Shown: positions 27,091 through 36,162 of the stretch, piece by piece
How the letters are laid out: every line of letters begins with the position of its first letter
How positions within the stretch are numbered: the first letter of the stretch is position 1
Source of the DNA: Ignisphaera aggregans DSM 17230
Lineage (GTDB): Archaea > Thermoproteota > Thermoprotei_A > Sulfolobales > Ignisphaeraceae
NCBI GenBank assembly: GCA_000145985.1
Contig: CP002098.1
Coordinates: 558,001-622,000 of the forward strand
Direction of reading: 5' to 3'
Length of the DNA: 64,000 bases
The notes under the pieces: model-generated
Told to the model about the DNA's origin: nothing
Seen by the model: only the letters and a program-made list of their open reading frames with translations
Database searches by the model: none
Made by a program: the position numbers and the translations under genes

Positions 27091-27491
27091 CTACAACACC
27101 AAGCCCAAGACATACCAATATCTTCAGAAGTGCATAGCGATAGACACCCTATATAAGCACTACTCACAGCATGTGAGCAGCATATAGATATTGAAAGGAA
27201 ATTAAATAGCTGATAGAAGGGTACTGATCACTATATAGAGAAAATATTTTGTTCAGAACCCGGACTCTATCATCATATATCGGCAAAGGAGCCCAATTCA
27301 TCATTAGCTATTAGCGATATATACTATGTTTTATCTCAACTAATAAATTTTGTCTAGATTAAGAATTGATCTAGAGATTATATCTCTATAGATTTAGTAG
27401 TGTTGAATATCTAAGGCATTAGGATTAGGACAGAGATTGTGTTAAAGAGATATATTTAGCTATATAATGAGATTTACTGTAGCAGTCTCTA
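27091..27491. other. Intergenic, no gene seen
   Basis: This is the divergent promoter region between the ABC permease and the small gene at 27492. No convincing open frame or repeat. Confidence 0.5.
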
Positions 27492-27917
27492 ATGATGAGT
27501 GGAGATATCATGGTATTAGCCCACGGATTAGTGGTTAAATTTCAGGAATATTTTGATAAGGTGGTTAAAGCATTAGAGAATATAGATATAGCTTCAAATG
27601 TCTATATAGAGATTCTCGCTACCTCTCCACGAATAGCGCTAGCCATTGGTGAAAAATATTTCTTTAGGGCAGAGAACTATTTAGCTACTACCACTCTATT
27701 GATTGAAAATGGAGATACAACTATTGTGAAGATAATTACAGCTGGAGGACGTAGAGGACTGCTAGATTTATTTGATTGGGGATCGACTAGAGACTATGCA
27801 TATATCATTGTTGATGAGCTCTCTAAAGCTCTTGGAAAAAAGTATGAGGTTGTTATGAATATAGACTATTTAGATAAATCAAAATCAAGTTTGATGCATA
27901 ATATAAACATAAGATAG
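27492..27917 (+). CDS. Hypothetical protein, possibly DUF6054-like
   Basis: A 141-residue protein with an alpha/beta pattern: an N-terminal helix (FQEYFDKVVKALENI), strands (VYIEILATSPR, TTTLLIENGDTTIVKIITAG) and a motif GGRRGLLDLFDWGST that recalls the GGG-x-LxFxFDWG stretch I associate with DUF6054. It is followed by a helix DELSKALGKKYEVVM. No membrane segment. The resemblance is from memory and weak. No operon partners. Confidence 0.6.
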   Translation: MMSGDIMVLAHGLVVKFQEYFDKVVKALENIDIASNVYIEILATSPRIALAIGEKYFFRAENYLATTTLLIENGDTTIVKIITAGGRRGLLDLFDWGSTRDYAYIIVDELSKALGKKYEVVMNIDYLDKSKSSLMHNINIR

Positions 27918-28001
27918 ATAATGTTGCTCCTCAGAGAATAATCTTAAAACTTTCGTGATTTGATAAATAGCTAAAATTAATGAATATATACCGTAATATA
28001 G

Positions 28002-28118
28002 ATGAATAATCATGGTAATGGAAATATTATAGATTTAGAGATTATTGGGCTTAGAAAATTAGGATTACCAGGTATAGTAAAACATATTAAGAGTATGGCA
28101 GAATTTGAAATAGAATAA
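28002..28118 (+). CDS. Possible 38-residue protein
   Basis: The ATG 28002 to TAA 28118 frame reads DLEIIGLRKLGLPGIVKHIK in its middle, an amphipathic pattern that looks like the end of a larger protein. No ribosome binding site. It may be a gene fragment. Confidence 0.2.
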   Translation: MNNHGNGNIIDLEIIGLRKLGLPGIVKHIKSMAEFEIE

Positions 28119-28297
28119 CCCTTTTGGCACAACTGAATAGATTAAGATAGGATAATGAATTCCTTAGGAGATTCACATTAGTTTTAGCATTAAGATTCAT
28201 AATATAGTGACACTATGAGTTAACAACAATGCTATGCTCTATATCCATGAATACTATTTATTGTGTACTGTATACCTAGTCTATTATAGGGTTGTTC

Positions 28298-28795
28298 ATG
28301 AATATATGTATAGTTTACTATAGCAAGACAGGTAAGACACATAGAGTTGTTGAATACATTAAGAAGAGACTTGAAGAAAGAGGTACTAAGGTCAAGATAT
28401 TCTTTGTAGCACCCACTAAAGAATATTTTAATAAGTTTCTCCACCTAAATCCTAGAATACTTTATGAAGTTTTAGCTAAGAAGACTATAGAGATAACTAA
28501 TATTGTTATTGACCAAAATACATGTAGTATGCTAATAATAGCTACTCCAGTATGGTGGGGATCAGCTTCACCACCTATATACACCTTTATAGAGAAGTAT
28601 TCTGGAAGATATGGAAATCCTGTATACTGTATAGCTACAGCAGATCTAGAGATAGACTATGCCTCAAAGCTGAAGAGAGAGCTTGATGAGAAGAGGTATA
28701 ATGTTATAGACTGTATATCTATAGTTAATCTCGATAGAGATATGGATAAGTTAAATAGATTCATAGAGAGTATCATTAATAGATTTACATCATAA
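28298..28795 (+). CDS. Flavodoxin-like FMN protein
   Basis: A 165-residue protein. YYSKTGKTHRV near residue 8 is the flavodoxin FMN-phosphate loop, and IIATPVWWGSASPPIYTF near residue 90 is the second FMN contact, found in flavodoxins and NAD(P)H-quinone reductase-type proteins. The start is the ATG at 28298; a TTG six bases earlier is in frame. It stands alone and could carry electrons or reduce quinones. The electron partner is not seen. Confidence 0.85.
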   Translation: MNICIVYYSKTGKTHRVVEYIKKRLEERGTKVKIFFVAPTKEYFNKFLHLNPRILYEVLAKKTIEITNIVIDQNTCSMLIIATPVWWGSASPPIYTFIEKYSGRYGNPVYCIATADLEIDYASKLKRELDEKRYNVIDCISIVNLDRDMDKLNRFIESIINRFTS

Positions 28796-28841
28796 ACATA
28801 AAATAGATATTCTGTAATAGTAATTCAAATATCATTATCTA

Positions 28842-29034
28842 TTGCATAATCTCACTGAAATCATAGGGAGAGATATAGCTACAATAATAATTGATTTTAT
28901 GAAACCATATAGAGTTGTAGATTTAGATATTGAAGATGCTATGAAGATTGTTAATGAAAAACAATATTGTATTCTATGATGCATCATATATAGTTTTGAT
29001 AGAAAACTTAAAGCCTTGTTGTGAGTGGGGATGA
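28842..29034 (+). pseudogene. Remnant of a VapC-like PIN toxin
   Basis: One frame reads DFMKPYRVVDLDIEDAMKIV and stops at a TGA near 28980. A neighbouring frame then gives NIVFYDASYIVLIENL, which matches the third PIN motif (Y/F-D-A-S-Y-x-x-L-A-E). Joined by a single-base shift in the AAAAA run near 28960 they make the C-terminal half of a PIN domain. There is no start or antitoxin nearby. It is a decayed fragment. Confidence 0.5.
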
Positions 29035-29138
29035 GATATCATAAGCATTGCTTCATGGTATGGCTTTGGACAGCAAATATTTATCAACCTATTGTTAGGG
29101 TTGTAAATATAAGGATTTAGATATGGTGAATTTGAGTC

Positions 29139-29924
29139 TTGGTCTATAGATATTTGGATGATCTTGATATAGATCTATGGAGAGCGATTACAAAGCTATA
29201 TGTATCTGATCCCTTGACCCATTGTTATCTTATGTATGATTTAATTTATGAGTATGGGAATATAGATGCTGTATTTAGTGTTGATTACAATGGTATAGTT
29301 TCCTATATACTTATATGGAATGGTTATCGTGTACAGGGTGTACATCTATGGGGATATGATATCGATTTACTGAATATGGTTGATATTGCTAGAGATAAAC
29401 CTGTATATATACATCTCTATACAGATGACTATAGCTTTTCTAGAAAGATTATAGATATTGTTAATCAAAATGCTAAAATTTTAGAGTTCTATGATATGGT
29501 TGTTGATGAAAAGAGTTTTATACAATACAATAACCCTATTGTCCATAGACTTAGCCTAGATGATATAGAGGCTTTTATAGCTATAAAGAGGATTCAGGGA
29601 CGTGAGATAGGTTATGAGGAGGCGCAGAGAATTCTTCTTAGAGGTAGATACTATGGGGTATATATAGATAGAATGATTGTGGCTATCGCTGGACGCTATA
29701 TAGCTCTGCCAGAGGTTTGGGTGATAGGTGATGTATATGTTCATCCAGATTATAGGGGTAGGGGATATGGAAAAGCTGTTACATCAGCAATAACTAGAGA
29801 TGCTGTTGCATCTGGGGCTATAGCAATGCTGCATGTAGATACAGAGAATATACCAGCTATAAATCTCTATAAGGGTCTTGGGTATAGGGTCTATAGGAAG
29901 AGGATATGGATATATATAGCATGA
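29139..29924 (+). CDS. GNAT-family N-acetyltransferase
   Basis: A 261-residue protein whose C-terminal half is a GNAT domain: VWVIGDVYVHPDYRGRGYG contains the acetyl-CoA pyrophosphate loop (R-G-x-G-Y-G), followed by HVDTENIPAINLYKGLGY. The N-terminal 120 residues resemble a degenerate first GNAT fold. The start is a TTG at 29139; no better in-frame ATG is available. The methyltransferase frame opens within its last codons, so the two may be co-transcribed. Substrate unknown. Confidence 0.8.
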   Translation: MVYRYLDDLDIDLWRAITKLYVSDPLTHCYLMYDLIYEYGNIDAVFSVDYNGIVSYILIWNGYRVQGVHLWGYDIDLLNMVDIARDKPVYIHLYTDDYSFSRKIIDIVNQNAKILEFYDMVVDEKSFIQYNNPIVHRLSLDDIEAFIAIKRIQGREIGYEEAQRILLRGRYYGVYIDRMIVAIAGRYIALPEVWVIGDVYVHPDYRGRGYGKAVTSAITRDAVASGAIAMLHVDTENIPAINLYKGLGYRVYRKRIWIYIA

Positions 29925-29974
29925 GAGTGTGTAGATATATATTTGTCTCAGCTATTTTAATCCATGGTGGTTAT

Positions 29975-30820
29975 ATGGAGTCTCTATATATGGAGAAACT
30001 CTATAGGTTGTTTCCATGGCCTGAAAACCCGTATGAGGAGGAGGGTAGAGCTAGATATCAAGAGGCTTTAGAATATATGGCTAGAGTTGTTGAACATGGG
30101 TGGATTAGGGAGAGAGTTGGTGATAGGGATAGGATTAGTATTGTTGAATACTGTAGTGGCACAGGTATAGGTGGTATCGCATTAGCGAGAATTCTTCGTG
30201 AGAAATATGGTGTTGCCATAGATCTTCTGCTAATAGATCTTAGGAGAAGTGCTCTGGAGATAGCCAAGAGGTTTTCACGTGAGGAACTAGGTTTTGAGGT
30301 AGATACACTTGTAGCAGATGTTACAAAAGATATAGATCTTGGGAAAAAGTTTGATATAGCTCTACTCTGGGGTCTTACAACACCTCATTTCAGTCCTTGG
30401 AACTATATCAAGTTTCTATCCAATGTAGCTAGATCTCTTAGTGATAAGGGGATCTATATCTATGAAGAGGGCGATAGAATGTACTCGATACTTCTATTGA
30501 GAGGCTATAAAGATGTTGTATCTGAGTCGTCTAGAAATAGAATTGTGTTGACAATTCATAGAGACTATAGTCCATTGACAGGTTATATAACTAGAACTAT
30601 ATATGATTTTATAGGTCATGAATATACAGATCTAAAATTATATTTCTGGGGATTAGCAGATTCAATGGCATTTACATGGATATTCTTTAGAGATATAGAC
30701 TTTATACCACTTAGATCTAGCTATAGCGGTGTAGCAGTAGCTGTAGACCCGCGGAGAGATATCAGATATGAGGATTATCTCTATGCAAAGCCTAGGGTTT
30801 TGGAGAAAGAGGATCTGTAG
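29975..30820 (+). CDS. Class I SAM-dependent methyltransferase
   Basis: A protein of about 281 residues. Motif I reads VEYCSGTGIGGIAL near residue 50, then LLLIDLRRSAL (motif II) and KFDIALLWGLTTPHFSPW (motif IV region), with YIYEEGD following. I prefer the ATG at 29975 (GGTGG just upstream) over the ATG at 29906, which lies inside the acetyltransferase gene. The tail is aromatic-rich and may bind the acceptor, which is unknown. Confidence 0.8.
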   Translation: MESLYMEKLYRLFPWPENPYEEEGRARYQEALEYMARVVEHGWIRERVGDRDRISIVEYCSGTGIGGIALARILREKYGVAIDLLLIDLRRSALEIAKRFSREELGFEVDTLVADVTKDIDLGKKFDIALLWGLTTPHFSPWNYIKFLSNVARSLSDKGIYIYEEGDRMYSILLLRGYKDVVSESSRNRIVLTIHRDYSPLTGYITRTIYDFIGHEYTDLKLYFWGLADSMAFTWIFFRDIDFIPLRSSYSGVAVAVDPRRDIRYEDYLYAKPRVLEKEDL

Positions 30821-30930
30821 TGTCGATAAACACTACCCTCTTAATTTATTTAAAAAGATCTAGATTATGAAAACTATATCTGTGGATCGCGAAGACATGA
30901 CCTCTAGGAGGTTGAGTATATATCTAAACA

Positions 30931-31235
30931 TTAGGTGAGACTATCCAAGCTTACTACATTGACTATGTCTCTAACCATGTGAGATAGCCTTTGGTCTTCA
31001 GTCACAAGTATCAGATTGTGCTTAGAAGCTAGGGCTACATTTGTGAAGATATCGAGCAGAAGAGCTGCTTCTGAAGCCCCAAACTTACGTAATAAATACA
31101 CTTCCTTCCACAAGACGTTGATTACCTCATATATTATAAGTCATTGTAGTGCTTGACCACAAAGCAGAACTAATTTAGCCTGTTGAGAGCTCTAATGATG
31201 CTTGATGCATTGAATAAATAGATCGGTTTCTTCAT
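30931..31235 (-). pseudogene. Decayed VapC toxin next to its antitoxin
   Basis: An ATG at 31235 overlaps the vapB stop (ATGA) and opens KKPIYLFNASSIIRALNRL, a PIN start in which the first catalytic Asp has become Asn. The frame then hits a stop. In another frame LVLLCGQALQ is followed by TGA and then LIIYEVINVLWKE, and the rest runs to 30931 as KFGASEAALLLDIFTN, HNLILVTEDQRLSHMV. The gene therefore has at least one frameshift, one nonsense codon and one lost catalytic residue. Unlike some other breaks in this window, this cannot be one sequencing error. Confidence 0.75.
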
Positions 31236-31462
31236 CTCGTTTCCCTATCTTCACGGATCAGCTCTACAACTTCATTCACATCTATCTTACTTAGTACGTT
31301 ATGCATCTTCTTCAAACTCTCCTCTAGACTCATCAATCTACGCCTACGTATCTCCTCCTCGAGAGTCCTCCTTAGAAGCTCAGAGATGTTGATACCTAGC
31401 CTCTTAGCCTCCTCAAAAAGTTCTCTCCTAATCTTAGTGGAGACTGTAACATACCTACCCAT
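31232..31462 (-). CDS. vapB: VapB antitoxin, ribbon-helix-helix type
   Basis: A 76-residue protein with the ribbon-helix-helix pattern VTVSTKIRRELFEEAKRLGI followed by NISELLRRTLEEEI, and a charged tail that would bind the toxin. GGTGAG lies upstream of the ATG. Its toxin partner downstream is broken, so the antitoxin is now an orphan, perhaps kept as a repressor or to neutralise another toxin. Confidence 0.85.
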   Translation of the reverse strand: MGRYVTVSTKIRRELFEEAKRLGINISELLRRTLEEEIRRRRLMSLEESLKKMHNVLSKIDVNEVVELIREDRETR

Positions 31463-31886
31463 TAGGTAGACTCACCATGTAGAAATTATATGCTTACCTA
31501 ATATGAGGATCTTCCAGAGCAAGAACACCTAGTCTAAATCCTTGCCAATGTTTCAATTGGTAATCATTACAGCTTCATAGATTATGGTAAGGAACATTCG
31601 CCTGATAGCTATAGAAGTACATGACTTTATGCTGAATTCATTCAAAGGTTTTAGATTTATCATTAATTTTTATGTGTAGAACTATTGCTGGAGATAGATT
31701 ATGTAGCTGTATCTAAGGGTCAGATTCAGAGAGATAGAGTTAGAAGCTATAGCTGTGATTCATAGGTATGGCATCTGGATAGCTCTAGTCCATTATCATA
31801 GAGGATTTAAATGGGTTCTGTTTATTGCTGTATTTGGGGAGGGTTTTTAAGGTGTTTATCACCATATCTATCACAGGGTTTATGTT
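31463..31886. other. Intergenic, possible gene fragment
   Basis: No whole gene. A plus-strand frame around 31722-31840 gives ELEAIAVIHRYGIWIALVHY, which looks protein-like but has no start and I cannot place it. The end of the region holds the thyX promoter. Confidence 0.3.
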
Positions 31887-32822
31887 ATGGATGCACCATA
31901 TAAGCCTAGTGTAAAGCTCTTGTTCTATCTATCTGATGTTCCAAAGATTATTGCATCTGCAGGTAAGATGACTCTGTCTCATAGGGATGTAGCAACAATT
32001 TTTGGTTCTATGGATGATACGAAGGTTGTTGAGTGGATCAGAGAGCTTGTTAGAAGGGGGCATACATCGCCATTTGAACACAGCATCTATGTTTTTGAGG
32101 TTGTTTGTAGTAGAGTTGCAAGTCATCAGATTGTTAGACATAGGATTGCTGGATATACACAGCTTAGCCAGAGATATAGTGAGAATTTTCTGAGGCTGTT
32201 TGTGAAGAGCATTGCTAGTTATCTTGGTAGAGAGGATCTATATGTTGATAGTCCTAGGAATAGAGAGGGCTATAAATCATATGTACATCTAATAAATATC
32301 TTTATAGACTCTGGACCTGAATATGATACACTCTTGGACATAGTCTCGACAGCTTTTATAGTACCTCCAAATGTTGTGAAGAATAGGGATAGATCGTTTC
32401 TAGAATCGCTAGTTGTTGCTGTTGGGAGATACTATGATGTATTGGCAAAGGGCTATACATATGAAGATGCAAGATTTCTACTTCCACAGGCAATTAAAAC
32501 AAGATTACTTGTATCTATGAATGCACGTGAACTTATCGAGAGTTTTCTACCGTTGAGAATGTGTATAAGGGCACAGTGGGAGATAAGATATATCGCATGG
32601 AATTTATGGAGACAGCTTATGGAGATCCACCCAGATATATTTAGGTACATAGGCCCTCGATGTATACATATAGATAGCCGTGTTAGGAAGAATCTTTGTA
32701 GCCTAGATGAATATCTAGATGGTAGATGCTCCTTCGAAATATCTAGATGTCCAGAGCTCGTTGATAGAGAAGCTATTTCACAGTGTCTAAAAACAACTTC
32801 TAGAGATCCATATGAGCCTTAG
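31887..32822 (+). CDS. thyX: Flavin-dependent thymidylate synthase ThyX
   Basis: ThyX makes dTMP from dUMP with FAD, NADPH and methylene-folate or its archaeal analogue. The ThyX motif RHR-x7-S is present as RHRIAGYTQLSQRYSE near residue 90. SPFEHSIYVFEV before it and LLPQAIKTRLLVSMNARELI and RAQWEIR further on fit the family. 311 residues, a little longer than bacterial forms, with a Cys-rich tail (CIHID, CSLDEYLDGRCSFEISRC) that may bind metal. It is convergent with the metE-like genes, ending 6 bases from them. Confidence 0.95.
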   Translation: MDAPYKPSVKLLFYLSDVPKIIASAGKMTLSHRDVATIFGSMDDTKVVEWIRELVRRGHTSPFEHSIYVFEVVCSRVASHQIVRHRIAGYTQLSQRYSENFLRLFVKSIASYLGREDLYVDSPRNREGYKSYVHLINIFIDSGPEYDTLLDIVSTAFIVPPNVVKNRDRSFLESLVVAVGRYYDVLAKGYTYEDARFLLPQAIKTRLLVSMNARELIESFLPLRMCIRAQWEIRYIAWNLWRQLMEIHPDIFRYIGPRCIHIDSRVRKNLCSLDEYLDGRCSFEISRCPELVDREAISQCLKTTSRDPYEP

Positions 32823-32828
32823 ATATAG

Positions 32829-33839
32829 CTATATCTTGGTTCTAAGAGGAATTGACTCTATACCCCTCTTTACAAGCTCTCTCCTGACAATCTCTGTACC
32901 TCTAACCATTGCCTCAAGCTTCTTTTTAGCAATACTTCTAGGTAATAGCTTTAATCCGCAATCAGGATTTATATAGAGGTACTCAGGATCTATATAACTC
33001 ATAGCCTTTGTTATCGCCTTAGCTATATCCTCTGGAGCCTCAACAGATTTGTTATGTACATCAACAACACCAAGGCCAAGCTCTTTACCAAGTTTTTTAA
33101 CTATATGCAGATCTCTGAAACCTCTATTGGCAAACTCTAGAGCAAACTGTGTAACATTTATATCGTCAAAGTATTTCTGGAGCAATTCATAGTTGCTGTA
33201 ACAGACATGGAGACCTATCTTAATGTTTATACCCTCAACTGCTTTATTTATAGCTTGTACAGCCCAGTCAATCTCATCTGGATGTGTGGTCAGGGCAGGC
33301 TCGTCTATCTGTACAAACAGTGCTCCAGCCTCCTCAAGTTTCTTGAGCTCTTGATTAACAACCTTAGCTAGATCGAATGCTAGATCCTCTTTAGATCTAT
33401 AGTATTCATTGAAGCTCCAATCAGCTATTGTATATGGACCCGTTATAGTTACCTTTACAATGGGCTTCCTTGTACAGCTTTTTAGGAATAGGAATTCTTC
33501 TACAACAATAGGCTTGAGGTATTTTATTGGTTCAACAACAGCTGGTTTCCTGAAATAGTTATTACCCCATACCCTAACAGGTCCATAGAACTTAAAGCCA
33601 CCTATTCTCTCAGCAAAATACTCTACCATCTCATCTCTACGCATTTCACCATCAGAGGGTATATCGATCCCTGCTTCCTCATGATCCCTTACAACAGTTA
33701 TCACAGCATCGTCTAGAGCCTCCCTAAGTGTATCAGCATCGTATCTACCCTGCCTAAAACCTCTAATAATCTCCCTTAGCCATCTTGGTCTTGGATACGA
33801 ACCTATAACAGTAGTTGGCAATACGGGTAGATACATCAT
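32829..33839 (-). CDS. metE: Cobalamin-independent methionine synthase, archaeal core MetE (catalytic, zinc-binding)
   Basis: A 336-residue protein equal to the C-terminal catalytic half of MetE. It has TVIGSYPRP at the N-terminus, SDGEMRRDEMV, QIDEPALTTHP, and zinc ligands in GLHVCYSN (His and Cys, near residue 208) and NPDCGLK (near residue 297). It transfers a methyl group to homocysteine; core MetE proteins in archaea often use a methyl-protein or methyl-corrinoid donor rather than methyl-folate. The start overlaps the end of the upstream paralogue by 4 bases (ATGA). Confidence 0.88.
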   Translation of the reverse strand: MMYLPVLPTTVIGSYPRPRWLREIIRGFRQGRYDADTLREALDDAVITVVRDHEEAGIDIPSDGEMRRDEMVEYFAERIGGFKFYGPVRVWGNNYFRKPAVVEPIKYLKPIVVEEFLFLKSCTRKPIVKVTITGPYTIADWSFNEYYRSKEDLAFDLAKVVNQELKKLEEAGALFVQIDEPALTTHPDEIDWAVQAINKAVEGINIKIGLHVCYSNYELLQKYFDDINVTQFALEFANRGFRDLHIVKKLGKELGLGVVDVHNKSVEAPEDIAKAITKAMSYIDPEYLYINPDCGLKLLPRSIAKKKLEAMVRGTEIVRRELVKRGIESIPLRTKI

Positions 33840-34861
33840 GTCTCTCCACCCCTAAGTGATTTAACCAATAAACCAAGTTTCCTAAGCTTTCTAACAGCTA
33901 TAACCTCTGGTATGAAGTCCATAGGAGCACTATTTGTGACATATATATCATCTATATCTACCCTGGTAAACATCTGAACAATTCCCCTCAAAACAGTGTT
34001 CTTCTCGATTATAGTACTCCTAGAGTTATATAGCCCTAGTGCAATATGTCTAAAGCCATCCAACCCCTTGGTAATACTATCAAAATTCTTTGTAGCTGTA
34101 AGATCTATTCCAATTATATGGCTTTGCAACTCTACTAGAAGCTCGAGGACTCTTCCTATATCACCAAAATATGTCTGTATCCACAGTCTAACGCCATGCT
34201 CCTTACCAAGACTCGCTAAACTATTGACAGCCTCAGAGACGTATACTTTATCAGCTCTACCAACAACAATCTCAGGTTCGTGTATCTCTACCACAGTTGC
34301 TCCATGGCTAGACAAATTCTTTATGAGTGGGGACAAAACTTCTGTTGTATAATCATTGATGAGATCTCTGAGATCACTATAAAACTCATTTACAGAGTTT
34401 AGGGCGAAGGTTAGAGGTCCTGGTAGCACAGGTTTCAACACATATATATTCTCTATACCCAGCTCAGCCACAACCCTATCGAGAATCTTCATCGCATTGC
34501 TGTACCACATAGCTATAGGTACATCTCCTCTAAGCCTAATCCTAGCTACAATATGTGGTGCCCTAAAGAAGAAGTTATTGTCATAGAATCTATAGAGACC
34601 ATCAATCCTAACACCATCTATATAGCTTATTAACGGATTGAAGATATCATCCCATCTGAACATACCATCAGTTGTATACTCTATACCAAACTTTATAATC
34701 AATCTAAAGAGTCTCTCCATATGTTCTTCATATCCATGCTCAAGTCTATCCAGAGAAATCTTATTGGAGTAAAACTTATTTAGCAACCTAGCTAGGGTTA
34801 CAGGCCTTGGATAACTGCCTACAATACCACCATATATCTTTGTCAATACATACACCAACAC
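33836..34861 (-). CDS. MetE-like paralogue lacking zinc ligands
   Basis: A 341-residue relative of core MetE (GIVGSYPRPVTLARLL, TTDGMFRWDDIF, VLPGPLTFALNS, EIHEPEIVVG). At the place of the zinc His-x-Cys it reads RLWIQTYFG, and at the last Cys it reads TNSAPMDFIPE, so it cannot bind zinc like its partner. It is translationally coupled to the catalytic gene. By analogy with two-gene archaeal arrangements it may form a folate- or methyl-donor-binding half, or a structural partner. The pairing is seen; the role is inferred. Confidence 0.8.
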   Translation of the reverse strand: MLVYVLTKIYGGIVGSYPRPVTLARLLNKFYSNKISLDRLEHGYEEHMERLFRLIIKFGIEYTTDGMFRWDDIFNPLISYIDGVRIDGLYRFYDNNFFFRAPHIVARIRLRGDVPIAMWYSNAMKILDRVVAELGIENIYVLKPVLPGPLTFALNSVNEFYSDLRDLINDYTTEVLSPLIKNLSSHGATVVEIHEPEIVVGRADKVYVSEAVNSLASLGKEHGVRLWIQTYFGDIGRVLELLVELQSHIIGIDLTATKNFDSITKGLDGFRHIALGLYNSRSTIIEKNTVLRGIVQMFTRVDIDDIYVTNSAPMDFIPEVIAVRKLRKLGLLVKSLRGGET

Positions 34862-35053
34862 GGCATTCCAATAGCTCCACCTATATGTCTATCCTACTTC
34901 AGATCATGTTGCTACTCCATGTAAAACCTACTTAGATAGACTCAACATAATCTCTATGTATCATCATTGTGTATATCTACCCTATACACCCTGACAAGCT
35001 CTTTTCATCAGAGATAGAATTAGATAGGATAGTTCCAAGAAACAGTATTTTGA

Positions 35054-35257
35054 ATTGATTACAACATTCTTGATGATATACATATAGAGATAGGTACTAA
35101 TATGTCTAAGAAGCTAGGGTGAAATGGTTGTGGGAATCTTTTGAAGCTGATAGAGAGGTGGAAAGATCCTAGGGTTAGAGAAGCTTTGATGAAGATGATT
35201 ATGGTTGTAGATGAGTTGAAGAGAAGGAGATATTCTTCAAATCCCCTTAGATGTTGA
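35054..35257 (+). pseudogene. Gene fragment with an in-frame stop
   Basis: A plus-strand frame gives IEIGTNMSKKLG, a TGA at 35120, and then NGCGNLLKLIERWKDPRVREALMKMI to a stop at 35257. The ERWKDPRVREAL stretch recalls the end of DUF1641 proteins (L-x-x-W-x-D-P-E-V-R-E-A-L). It has no good start. It overlaps the end of the minus-strand nucleotidyltransferase gene. Probably a relic. Confidence 0.35.
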
Positions 35258-35872
35258 TGAAACAATATTTTGTAGCTCTATAAACTTGTCATATGTATTT
35301 TCATGCATTGTTTTTCTAGCTATATAGTCTATATCTATTCTATCTCTCCATATGTAGTAGAGCCAGATAGCCTTATCCCTATCCTCTGTAGATCCCCAGA
35401 ATTTCCATGCAGCTAAATATCTTATTATAAGTTCTTCGGGTGGCTCTAGATAGATATATTCGCTGTTTATCATAAGCTTTACAGGTTTCATCTCTCTATC
35501 ATATATAGTAGAGACAATATCTATAGACTTTGTCGAAATAGCTTCTATATATGGTAGATAACCCCTACCAATCCTCTCAGCTATTCTCCTAAGAAACTCC
35601 TCTATAATCCTAATAGCCTCTACACCCTCAACAACTATATCTATATCCATAGTCCTATAAGCTCTACCTGTATAAACCTCTACAGCAAAACCCCCAGTAA
35701 CAATAATCCTCCCAAAACCTCTCCTCTCAAGCCATGTATTTAGCCATGCAAAAAATCTCAAATATCTTCTAGTCTCATCAAACTCAGAACTGACAACAGG
35801 TAGAATTCTATCATAGAATTCTCTGAGAATCTCATCAACTATCTCAATCTTAAAACCCTCTCCTCTCCCCAT
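35237..35872 (-). CDS. Nucleotidyltransferase-fold protein
   Basis: A 211-residue protein. IIVTGGFAVEVYTGRAYRTMDIDIV near residue 60 has the GG motif and the paired Asp (D-x-D) of the polymerase-beta-like nucleotidyltransferase fold. YLEPPEELIIRYLAAWKFWGS and RDKAIWLYYIWRD are helical. Such proteins act as toxins (AbiEii or MNT type) in toxin-antitoxin pairs. It overlaps the 78-residue gene upstream by 34 bases, which fits a pair of that sort. Confidence 0.7.
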   Translation of the reverse strand: MGRGEGFKIEIVDEILREFYDRILPVVSSEFDETRRYLRFFAWLNTWLERRGFGRIIVTGGFAVEVYTGRAYRTMDIDIVVEGVEAIRIIEEFLRRIAERIGRGYLPYIEAISTKSIDIVSTIYDREMKPVKLMINSEYIYLEPPEELIIRYLAAWKFWGSTEDRDKAIWLYYIWRDRIDIDYIARKTMHENTYDKFIELQNIVSSTSKGI

Positions 35873-36075
35873 ACAACCACCTCAAAATATCTATCAACAA
35901 TCTGACGACCAATTTCAGCAAGCCTCAAAACATCGCCTATACCCCTCCTAGATACCCTAGGCAAACCATCTCTAAACCTTGCTATAAATCTAAATGCATC
36001 TCTATACCTCTCCCTCTTAAGACGCTCAAGATCTTCAAGACTAATCTCCACAGATACCCCCAAACCATACAACAA
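35839..36075 (-). CDS. Small partner of the nucleotidyltransferase, putative antitoxin
   Basis: A 78-residue basic, helical protein (SLEDLERLKRERYRDAFRFI, then GIGDVLRLAEIGRQIVDRYF). It overlaps the next gene by 34 bases. I do not recognise the family. Its size, charge and coupling suggest an antitoxin or regulatory partner, but no DNA-binding motif is clear. Confidence 0.6.
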   Translation of the reverse strand: MLYGLGVSVEISLEDLERLKRERYRDAFRFIARFRDGLPRVSRRGIGDVLRLAEIGRQIVDRYFEVVVWGEERVLRLR

Positions 36076-36162
36076 TAAGAAGCTTATAAATATAGAACCA
36101 CATTGTTCAGAATATCGACACAGGATCAGATCTCTTCAAGACTATCTGAATATATCGCCTTG

